6,048 nt of DNA from Chryseobacterium sp. (GTDB taxonomy: Bacteria > Bacteroidota > Bacteroidia > Flavobacteriales > Weeksellaceae): positions 1 to 6,048 of the forward strand of contig RDDY01000139.1 of NCBI GenBank assembly GCA_003852805.1, written 5' to 3'. The notes beneath the pieces were generated by a model. The model did not search any database, was not told the DNA's origin, and worked only from the letters and a program-made list of their open reading frames with translations. Below are positions 1 through 5,276 of the stretch, piece after piece; the first letter of the stretch is position 1; the number at the start of each line of letters is the position of its first letter. A program made the position numbers and the translations under genes.

Positions 1-2
1 CC

Positions 3-758
3 AATGTGCAGGCCATCGGCATGCACGCCAACATCTTTGATCGCGTGGGAGCGGGCCTGAGTTTCTTCCGTGATGAGAACGGCGTTATCTCTTCAAACGG
101 TATCTCGGCGGGACTTTCTTATTTCATTCCGTTAGGCGACAACAATGAGCGCGACGAGCAATTTTCGTTCGGTTCTTCCGTGAATCTGTACAACATGAAC
201 TTTGATTATGGCGGCCTCAATCCTACCGATCCGGGCGATCCTGTGTTGGGCGGTGGAGCAAACAGCGTATTTCTGGCACACGCCAATCTGGGGATGCAGG
301 CCAGGTATCGGAACATCAGTGCCGGCATTGCGGTGAACGATATTGCGCTGAACAAGAACGTCTCCGTTACCAACGGCATAGAACCCGCACCCACAAGATT
401 TTTCGTTAACCTAGGTTATGACTGGAAGATATCCGAGGATATCTCGGTAGAACCTTCTGCCTTGGTCAATATGAACAGCAATTCCTCACGCATGTTTGAC
501 CTGAATGTTTTGGCGCATGTCTACGGTGACAATACCAAGTACACTGCCGGCTTCAGTTACCGCACGGCCGCCAACGGTTTGGGCAGCGAGCAGTTGAGCC
601 TCAGCCCGATTCTGATGGGAAAAGTCGGCAGGTTCAGTTTTGGGACGGTTTACAATTTTTCGCTGTCGGATATCAGCGATGTTGCCGGCAACGGTTTTAC
701 CATTACGCTCGGTTATGATCTGCCCAACTTCATCAATTCTTACGGCTTCCGTTACTGA
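3..758 (+). CDS. PorP/SprF family type IX secretion system outer-membrane protein (5' end outside window)
   Basis: The frame is open to the left edge, so the N-terminus, including any signal peptide, is missing; about 251 residues remain. The protein alternates short polar turns with amphipathic strands typical of an outer-membrane beta-barrel (for example GAGLSFFRDENG, GISAGLSYFIPLGD, FFVNLGYDWKIS, YTAGFSYRT, RFSFGTVYNFSLSD). It ends in FRY, an aromatic last residue as is common in outer-membrane barrels. The pattern of an N-terminal GAGLSFF-type strand, a strand ending in PLGD, and a late FxxxLGYD segment matches PorP/SprF proteins. In Flavobacterium and Porphyromonas these are linked to type IX secretion and gliding, and many paralogues sit beside genes for large secreted adhesins. 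Which paralogue this is, and its partner, cannot be told here. It stops 6 bases before hemW, so the two may share a transcript. Confidence 0.85.
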   Translation, partial: NVQAIGMHANIFDRVGAGLSFFRDENGVISSNGISAGLSYFIPLGDNNERDEQFSFGSSVNLYNMNFDYGGLNPTDPGDPVLGGGANSVFLAHANLGMQARYRNISAGIAVNDIALNKNVSVTNGIEPAPTRFFVNLGYDWKISEDISVEPSALVNMNSNSSRMFDLNVLAHVYGDNTKYTAGFSYRTAANGLGSEQLSLSPILMGKVGRFSFGTVYNFSLSDISDVAGNGFTITLGYDLPNFINSYGFRY

Positions 759-764
759 TTCTCT

Positions 765-1880
765 GTGATTTATTTTCATATTCCGTTCTGCAAGCAAAAG
801 TGCAGCTACTGCAATTTTCATTTTTCCACCTCGTTGGCGCATAAAGAACCTATGCTGGCGGCGCTGCGGAAAGAATTGCAGTTGCGGTGCAATGAACAGA
901 CGGATAAGAATCTCAAGACTTTATACTTTGGCGGCGGCACACCGTCTCTGCTTGCCGGCGGCGAGGTGAAAATGCTTGTCGACGAAGTCGCGAAATATTT
1001 CGATTTCGCGACTGATATCGAAATCACACTCGAGGCCAACCCCGATGATCTGAATGCCGTTTTCCTCCGGGAGATTCGCGAGGCGGGCGTCAATCGGTTG
1101 AGCATCGGCACACAATCTTTTCACGAAGCAGATTTGCGTTTGATGAATCGGGCGCACACGGCGGGCGAGGCCGAAGATTCCATAAAGCGGGCGCAGGATA
1201 TCGGCCTGACGAACATCAGCATCGACCTTATTTACGGTTCTTCCGGAATGGAGGTTTGGAAGCAGAATTTGCAAAAAACGATAGCGCTGGGAGTGCCGCA
1301 TGTTTCGTCTTACGCTTTGACCGTAGAGCCGAAGACTGTTTTGGCGCATTGGGTGGAAACCAATAAAGTGGCCGCGCCAAGCGAGGATTTGCAGAACGAG
1401 CAATTCCATTATTTATCTGATTTCCTGAAACACAACGGCTTCGAGCATTACGAGATTTCCAATTTCGCCAAGCTCGCATATCATTCCCGGCACAATTCCG
1501 CGTATTGGGAGGGCAAGCCGTATTTGGGGATCGGTCCGTCGGCGCACTCGTACAACGGTGCCGAAATCCGTTCTTGGAATGTGGCGAACAACAGTTTGTA
1601 CATAAAATCCTTGGCCGACGGAAAACAGCCCGCTGAGACGGAACTGCTGTCCGAGAAAGATCGGTACAACGAACTGTTGATGATCGGCTTGCGCACCCAA
1701 AAAGGAACGGATGTCAACAAAGTCAAAACCGATCTCGGCGATGAGTTTTTTGCGCGCCTGTTGAGCGATGCAAAAGAGAAGATGAACGACGGTTTTTTGG
1801 TCTTGGAAAACAATCATCTGAAGATCCCCGAAAAACACTGGTTTTTGGCAGACGGCATCGCTTCCGATTTGTTTTTGTAG
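765..1880 (+). CDS. hemW: Radical SAM family heme chaperone HemW
   Basis: A 371-residue protein of normal length for HemW, formerly annotated as oxygen-independent coproporphyrinogen III oxidase-like. The radical-SAM cluster motif CxxxCxxC is at C9, C13 and C16, just after HIPF. SAM-binding and barrel motifs follow: YFGGGTPSLL (54-63), EITLEANPDDL (86-96), RLSIGTQSF (111-119) and the segment ending in DLIYG (154-158). The HemW-type C-terminal half includes HYEISNFA (228-235), SRHNSAYW (241-248) and GIGPSAHS (255-262). Residue 18 is F where the HemN enzymes have a fourth Cys, which favours the heme chaperone role over the decarboxylating oxidase. The start is GTG: the stop codon of the upstream gene (756-758) lies in this frame and no ATG or TTG intervenes. 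The N-terminus is a few residues shorter than usual, but nothing essential is lost. No Shine-Dalgarno sequence is seen; expression probably depends on the upstream gene's transcript. Confidence 0.93.
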   Translation: MIYFHIPFCKQKCSYCNFHFSTSLAHKEPMLAALRKELQLRCNEQTDKNLKTLYFGGGTPSLLAGGEVKMLVDEVAKYFDFATDIEITLEANPDDLNAVFLREIREAGVNRLSIGTQSFHEADLRLMNRAHTAGEAEDSIKRAQDIGLTNISIDLIYGSSGMEVWKQNLQKTIALGVPHVSSYALTVEPKTVLAHWVETNKVAAPSEDLQNEQFHYLSDFLKHNGFEHYEISNFAKLAYHSRHNSAYWEGKPYLGIGPSAHSYNGAEIRSWNVANNSLYIKSLADGKQPAETELLSEKDRYNELLMIGLRTQKGTDVNKVKTDLGDEFFARLLSDAKEKMNDGFLVLENNHLKIPEKHWFLADGIASDLFL

Positions 1881-1913
1881 CAGGTGACAGGCAATCGGCA
1901 ATTTCTCTTTTTG

Positions 1914-1921
1914 TAAATTTG
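1914..1921 (+). promoter_or_regulatory. Bacteroidota -7 promoter element TAAATTTG for murI
   Basis: TAAATTTG matches the known Bacteroidota -7 consensus TAnnTTTG exactly and lies in the 58-base hemW-murI gap, 17 bases before the murI TTG. No TTG or TTTG at the -33 spacing was found upstream, so the call rests on the -7 element and its position. The rest of the gap holds no convincing terminator for hemW. Confidence 0.55.
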
Positions 1922-1938
1922 CTCTCTCAATTTTTTTC

Positions 1939-2760
1939 TTGAAATCTAAATACAAACATCTTTCGGCCAAGCAACCCATCGGCGTTTTTGATTCCGGTGT
2001 CGGCGGTCTGACCGTAGCGCGCGAAATCCGGCGACTGCTGCCGAACGAGGACATCATCTACTTCGGCGATACCAAGCATTTGCCGTACGGCGACAAATCA
2101 AAGGAAACCATTGCGGGTTATTCTACCAAGATTGCGGCTTTTCTGTTGGAGATGAACTGCAAGGCGATTGTGATTGCGTGCAACACCGCGACGGCCAACG
2201 CGCTGAAAGAAGTGAAGAAACTGGTGGGCAATCGCGCTCTGATCATCGATGTGGTAAATCCGGTTTCGGAAAAGGTGGCGTATGAACTGCACCAGAATAT
2301 AGGAGTGATTGCAACCAAAGGCACGGTGGCGTCCGGCATTTATCGCAAGGCCATCCGCAAGCACAATAAATTTATCAATGTAAACGAGCTGGCCACACCG
2401 CTGCTGGTGCCGGCCATTGAGGAGGGTTTCAGCAATCATCCGATCACTCGCGCCATCCTTGCCAATTATCTGTCGAATAAGAAACTTCGCGGCATAGAAA
2501 CCCTGATTTTGGGTTGCACCCATTACCCTTTGTTGGAGCGAGAAATCACTCAGTATTACGGCAAAGCGGTCAAGATCATAGATTCACCGCAAATTGTAGC
2601 GAACGAATTGCGCCATCGATTGGGAAAACATCAACTGCTGAACAAAGATAATCCGCAGCCGTCGTATCATTTCTACCTCTCGGATATTACCCGCAATTTC
2701 CAACGGATATCGCGCAAATTTTTCGGCAATAAAATTGGTTTGGAACTGAAGGTCTTGTAA
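1939..2760 (+). CDS. murI: Glutamate racemase MurI (TTG start)
   Basis: A 273-residue protein, normal for the family, that interconverts L- and D-glutamate in the cytoplasm to supply D-Glu for peptidoglycan precursors. The landmarks are complete: PIGVFDSGVGG (13-23) with D18 and S19, LPYGDKS (48-54), the first catalytic Cys in ACNTATANAL (C81), and the second in GCTHYPLLE (C193, followed by H195). The start is TTG: the nearest in-frame stop upstream is TGA at 1885-1887, no ATG or GTG lies between it and the conserved PIGVFDSG, and the only other option is a near-cognate ATT at 1930. The TTG is followed by an A-rich stretch and lies 17 bases after a TAnnTTTG box, which supports it. The gene ends flush against the convergent rsmD. 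Confidence 0.95.
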   Translation: MKSKYKHLSAKQPIGVFDSGVGGLTVAREIRRLLPNEDIIYFGDTKHLPYGDKSKETIAGYSTKIAAFLLEMNCKAIVIACNTATANALKEVKKLVGNRALIIDVVNPVSEKVAYELHQNIGVIATKGTVASGIYRKAIRKHNKFINVNELATPLLVPAIEEGFSNHPITRAILANYLSNKKLRGIETLILGCTHYPLLEREITQYYGKAVKIIDSPQIVANELRHRLGKHQLLNKDNPQPSYHFYLSDITRNFQRISRKFFGNKIGLELKVL

Positions 2761-3330
2761 TTACTGCTCTGTATTCGATCCGGCCTCAAAGAAACTAAAA
2801 CTCAGGTTGCCGTATTTCCGTGTTTCCTGCGCTAACGGATGATCGATGGGCTGACGGGCGGGGTGCTCCACAATCAGCAGACCATCATCACTCAAAATGC
2901 CGGCGTTCATAATCAGGTTTACCAATTCAACATATTTGGATTCGCCAAGGTTGAACGGCGGATCAGCGAAAATCAAATCAAATTTCTTTGCGTGGTTCCG
3001 TCCTTTTTTCAGCCATTCAAAAACATCGGACCGTACTACATTCACCTGCAAACCGAGGTCTAATTCCTTGGCTGTTTTGTCAATAAAGGCGGCGTGTTTT
3101 ACATTTCCCTCGATGGTGGTGATGTCTTGAACATCGCGTGACGCAAATTCCAATGTAATGCTCCCGATTCCTGCGAACAAATCCAGCACGCTTAGATGCT
3201 CGATGTCTTTGCGGTGGCCGATGATGGAAAAGAGCGCTTCCTTGGCGAAATCCGTTGTGGGACGAACATCGAAGTTTTTGGGAGCGGCTATTTTTTTTCC
3301 GCGCAGTTTGCCGGAGATAATTCTGTACAT
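2761..3330 (-). CDS. rsmD: 16S rRNA (guanine-N2)-methyltransferase RsmD
   Basis: A 189-residue SAM-dependent methyltransferase; the family methylates G966 of 16S rRNA (E. coli numbering) during 30S assembly. The family N-terminus MYRIISGKLRGKKI (1-14) and RPTTDFAKEALFSII (23-37) are present. Motif I is DLFAGIGSITLEFASR (50-65), the acidic end of the next strand is IEGN (73-76), the catalytic DPPF is at 123-126 (a DPPY variant), and LLIVEH is at 151-156. The start is ATG at 3328-3330, fixed by the conserved N-terminus. No Shine-Dalgarno motif and no TAnnTTTG match were found in the 170 bases upstream, so it may be read from the DUF3822 transcript or from a divergent promoter. The stop codon touches that of murI. 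Confidence 0.94.
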   Translation of the reverse strand: MYRIISGKLRGKKIAAPKNFDVRPTTDFAKEALFSIIGHRKDIEHLSVLDLFAGIGSITLEFASRDVQDITTIEGNVKHAAFIDKTAKELDLGLQVNVVRSDVFEWLKKGRNHAKKFDLIFADPPFNLGESKYVELVNLIMNAGILSDDGLLIVEHPARQPIDHPLAQETRKYGNLSFSFFEAGSNTEQ

Positions 3331-3428
3331 GATGGTGGTGTTTTTTGCCGTCGCTCGGCGTTACGATTTATAAAGGTCGGGGAAGACCTCTTCTCAATGA
3401 AAACAACTGTTGTGCCTTTAAGGAGCGG

Positions 3429-3459
3429 CTTTTAAAACATCAGATGTTTCTTGTTGCCC
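3429..3459. repeat. 31-bp direct repeat, copy 1 (noncoding)
   Basis: Identical over 31 bases to 3498-3528, offset 69 bases; identity stops abruptly on both sides. It contains the 15-bp palindrome AAACATCAGATGTTT (3435-3449). Read on the minus strand it repeats the last eight codons of the DUF3822 gene (GNKKHLMF and stop) although it lies downstream of that gene's stop codon. Confidence 0.9.
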
Positions 3460-3464
3460 CCCCC
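3457..3464. repeat. Homopolymer run of 8 C
   Basis: Eight consecutive C at the edge of repeat copy 1 (G8 on the minus strand). Copy 2 has only CCC at the same place. The run lies outside any called gene. Confidence 0.85.
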
Positions 3465-3497
3465 GTATAATTTTACCGTTGCCATCTAAAATCTTAT

Positions 3498-3528
3498 CTT
3501 TTAAAACATCAGATGTTTCTTGTTGCCC
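3498..3528. repeat. 31-bp direct repeat, copy 2 (3' end of the DUF3822 gene)
   Basis: The second copy covers the last eight sense codons and stop of the DUF3822 gene plus three bases beyond. It includes the same 15-bp palindrome AAACATCAGATGTTT (3504-3518). Confidence 0.9.
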
Positions 3529-4208
3529 TCGTTTTGAAAAGCGACTTTCACATGGGGCGCAAATTTTTGCAACTCGCTCAGGAAGGTTTCGTTTCCTGAA
3601 AGTTCACCGTAAACCACAAACTGCGTATCCTTTACAGGAAAACCGATTTTGGAAACCGAGAACATGATGAAATACAGAAAATCCACTTCCGAGGTCGCGT
3701 CCAGATTATTGTACAACACAATCCGCCGGTCGTCCAGCGCAAAGAACTCGGCCTGGGTGGGGTAGAGGTTGATGTGTACCTGATGGCGTGCCTTGGCCGA
3801 ACTCAGTTGCTGTAGGAATTTCTCCCCCGAAAAGTTGAATGTCGTCGGGATGTTTCTCGCTTTGATCGCCCGGTAATATTCTTTGGGCAGAGTATAATAA
3901 AACTGAACATGGTAACGCTTGTTCACCGCCAGCATCAGCTCCTCTGTGTCGGCGTTGACGGGCGCGTTGTAAGAGATCAGTTTGTAAGCGAGGTCATGGT
4001 TGTCAAAGCCATACGGCATCATGGTGAAATGGTTGAACGCAGAGATTACCTCTATTTTCCGTGCCGGTGCCTTCAATGCCTCGTTCAGCTCTGCCGCAAC
4101 AAAATCTTCGGCCGTGTCTTCTGTGCGGAAGACGCTGTTCTCCCGGTAGCTTTGGCCTTTGCCGATCGTCCATTGCAATCCGTCCTTGGTAAAGAGTAAT
4201 TTCTGCAT
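3501..4208 (-). CDS. DUF3822 family protein of unknown function
   Basis: A 235-residue protein recognised as DUF3822, a Bacteroidota family with no established function that often sits beside rsmD. Seen here: an N-terminal strand pair (LLFTKDGLQWTIG, 4-16), the segment HFTMMPYGFDNHDLAYKLI (60-78), FYYTLPKEYY (103-112), and the C-terminal IVLYNNLDATSEVDFLYFIMF (163-183) followed by FVVYGELSG (197-205). There is no signal peptide or membrane helix, so it is probably cytoplasmic. The strand-helix-strand order at the end faintly recalls actin-like or PilM-type ATPase halves; this is a weak inference. The frame is open to an ATG at 4280, but that overlaps the upstream gene, whereas ATG 4208 lies just after two TAnnTTTG boxes; 4208 is preferred. 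The last codons lie in a 31-bp repeat that recurs downstream. Confidence 0.8.
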   Translation of the reverse strand: MQKLLFTKDGLQWTIGKGQSYRENSVFRTEDTAEDFVAAELNEALKAPARKIEVISAFNHFTMMPYGFDNHDLAYKLISYNAPVNADTEELMLAVNKRYHVQFYYTLPKEYYRAIKARNIPTTFNFSGEKFLQQLSSAKARHQVHINLYPTQAEFFALDDRRIVLYNNLDATSEVDFLYFIMFSVSKIGFPVKDTQFVVYGELSGNETFLSELQKFAPHVKVAFQNEGNKKHLMF

Positions 4209-4228
4209 TTCCGTAGTTGCTTTCGCGG

Positions 4229-4236
4229 CAAATTTA
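4229..4236 (-). promoter_or_regulatory. -7 promoter element TAAATTTG for the DUF3822 gene
   Basis: On the minus strand this is TAAATTTG, the same octamer as in front of murI, 20 bases before the ATG at 4208. The A of that ATG is the first start available downstream. No clear -33 element was seen. Confidence 0.5.
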
Positions 4237-4238
4237 GG

Positions 4239-4246
4239 CAAAAATA
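4239..4246 (-). promoter_or_regulatory. Second -7-like element TATTTTTG upstream of the DUF3822 gene
   Basis: TATTTTTG on the minus strand, two bases upstream of the TAAATTTG box and 30 bases before the ATG. It may be an alternative -7 element or simply AT-rich promoter context; the pair cannot be ranked by eye. Confidence 0.3.
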
Positions 4247-4255
4247 AAGTTTGGC

Positions 4256-4750
4256 TTAGCGGAAGAAGACGGTCACCCAACCGCTCTGGTCACGGAAGAA
4301 ATCGTCATCGTCAAATTCTATATCGGCATATCCGATGAGAGTTTCCCGCACCAGATTTTGCAAAACACCGTCACCGATGCCGTGAATTACGCGTAACCTT
4401 TTGATGCGGTTTTCCCTGCAAAACTCCAGCGTTTCCACCAAGCGTTCTCTTTGGATGAACAGGCGCTCCATCGGAGAATACTGCTGCGGCGCTTCGACCA
4501 ATTTCTCAAAATGAAGATCGAGAAGCAAAGGTTCTTTGTTATGCTTCTTCGAGCGGATGCGCGGACTTTCTTTTTGCGGAACCTTCATCGGTCGGTCATA
4601 AAGCTCTGTGTCGCGGAGGACAAGGCGGTCGACGGAGAATTCATGAGTGAAGCCGTGCTCGTCTTCCACCACGGCCAAGTCTCCTTTCAGCTTGACTATT
4701 TTGCCCGTCAGTGTATCGTCGATAACCGAAACCGCGTCGCCTGCTTTCAT
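4256..4750 (-). CDS. Smr (small MutS-related) domain protein
   Basis: A 164-residue protein with two parts. Residues 1-46 (starting MKAGDAVSVIDD) are rich in short strands, like the small beta domain in front of Smr domains in MutS2-type proteins. A polar linker (about 47-73) leads to the Smr domain with LDLH at 77-80 and the signature HGIGDGVL at 123-130. Smr domains bind and often nick or cleave nucleic acids, and in several bacteria act on branched DNA or on stalled-ribosome mRNA; the substrate here is unknown. The MutS ATPase domains are absent, so it is a stand-alone Smr protein, as is usual in Bacteroidota. Its ATG overlaps the stop of the phosphoesterase gene (ATGA), suggesting translational coupling; 47 bases separate it from the DUF3822 gene. 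Confidence 0.85.
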   Translation of the reverse strand: MKAGDAVSVIDDTLTGKIVKLKGDLAVVEDEHGFTHEFSVDRLVLRDTELYDRPMKVPQKESPRIRSKKHNKEPLLLDLHFEKLVEAPQQYSPMERLFIQRERLVETLEFCRENRIKRLRVIHGIGDGVLQNLVRETLIGYADIEFDDDDFFRDQSGWVTVFFR

Positions 4751-5241
4751 TTCTTGCCCAGTTCTATCACTTCCAAATCTTTGATTTCGGCACCGTCAAT
4801 AGTAAAGCGCAGCATCGTTCTCATTTGGTGCCAGCCTACTTTTCCTGCCGCGCCCGGATTCAGGTGAAGCAAATCATTCTTATTGTCGAACATCACTTTC
4901 AGAATATGCGAATGGCCCGAGATAAAGAGCTTGGGTTTCTGCTTTTCCAATTCCGCTTTGGTCAATGGCGAGTATTTCCCCAGATATCCGCCGATGTGGA
5001 TCATCAACACATCCACCTCCTCACACCGGAAGCGCAACACTTCGGGAAATTCTTTTCGGATCTCGGCGTTGTCTATGTTTCCGTAAACGCCACGCAAAGG
5101 TTTTACGGCTTGCAACTGTTCTATGACATCATGGTTCCCGAAATCGCCCGCGTGCCAGACCTCATCTGCTTGTGCGGCATACGCCAGGATGCGGTCATCC
5201 AAGTAGGAATGGGTATCGGACAGCAAGAGGACTTTGGTCAT
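4747..5241 (-). CDS. YfcE/MJ0936-type metallophosphoesterase
   Basis: A 164-residue calcineurin-like phosphoesterase, the usual length for the small YfcE/MJ0936 group. All metal-binding motifs are visible: SDTH (D9, H11), AGDFG (D33), GNID (N55, D57, where many members have GNCD or GNHD), HIGG (H82), SGHSH (H110, H112) and LNPGAAG (127-133). Such enzymes hydrolyse phosphodiesters or phosphomonoesters with two metal ions; the physiological substrate is generally not known and cannot be read from the sequence. No signal peptide, so cytoplasmic. The start is ATG at 5239-5241, directly before the conserved KVLLLSDTH. It is the first gene of a minus-strand group, is coupled by ATGA to the Smr gene, and is divergent from truA with 35 bases between start codons. 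Confidence 0.9.
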   Translation of the reverse strand: MTKVLLLSDTHSYLDDRILAYAAQADEVWHAGDFGNHDVIEQLQAVKPLRGVYGNIDNAEIRKEFPEVLRFRCEEVDVLMIHIGGYLGKYSPLTKAELEKQKPKLFISGHSHILKVMFDNKNDLLHLNPGAAGKVGWHQMRTMLRFTIDGAEIKDLEVIELGKK

Positions 5242-5248
5242 GAATGCT

Positions 5249-5256
5249 TAATTTTG
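5249..5256 (+). promoter_or_regulatory. -7 promoter element TAATTTTG for truA
   Basis: TAATTTTG matches TAnnTTTG and lies 20 bases before the truA TTG. A TTTG at 5233-5236 is upstream but only 12 bases away, shorter than the usual -33 to -7 spacing, so the -33 element is uncertain. Confidence 0.55.
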
Positions 5257-5261
5257 CCAAA

Positions 5262-5269
5262 CAAAAATA
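5262..5269 (-). promoter_or_regulatory. -7 promoter element TATTTTTG for the metallophosphoesterase operon
   Basis: On the minus strand this is TATTTTTG, 20 bases before the phosphoesterase ATG. It lies only 5 bases from the truA box and points the other way, so the two promoters occupy the same DNA. Confidence 0.5.
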
Positions 5270-5276
5270 GGAACAT

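Larger units (their letters stand above)
3331..3500. other. Spacer between rsmD and the DUF3822 gene, with a duplicated gene tail
   Basis: This is the longest noncoding stretch in the window (170 bases). It contains the first copy of a 31-bp direct repeat, a run of 8 C, an 11-bp palindrome ACAACTGTTGT at 3403-3413, and a weak hairpin (stems 3374-3378 and 3385-3389) followed on the minus strand by TTTATAAAT. No RNA gene, credible ORF or TAnnTTTG box was found in it. Confidence 0.6.

Noticed and set aside
1888..1903. GGCAAT tandem in the hemW-murI gap considered as a regulatory repeat
   Set aside because: Only two 6-base copies with no symmetry or hairpin; too short to support a call.
1413..2057. 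Minus-strand ORF of 214 codons across the hemW end and murI start
   Set aside because: It overlaps conserved coding sequence of both genes and the intergenic promoter, and has no family features.
2643..2650. TATCTTTG on the minus strand, a TAnnTTTG match
   Set aside because: It lies inside murI with no minus-strand start downstream; a chance match.
3374..3389. Hairpin AGGTC / GACCT considered as a terminator after the DUF3822 gene
   Set aside because: The stem is only 5 bp with a 6-base loop, and the following TTTATAAAT is not a clean T run.
3429..3528. Two-repeat CRISPR-like unit
   Set aside because: There are only two copies, one is protein-coding, there is one 38-base gap, and no cas genes or further repeats are nearby.
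4147..4154. TAGCTTTG on the plus strand, a TAnnTTTG match
   Set aside because: It lies inside the DUF3822 coding region with no plus-strand gene after it; about three chance matches are expected in the window.
4209..4280. Longer DUF3822 protein starting at ATG 4280
   Set aside because: It would overlap the Smr gene and span both TAnnTTTG boxes; the added 24 residues look like translated promoter DNA. ATG 4208 is better placed, though the longer form is not excluded.
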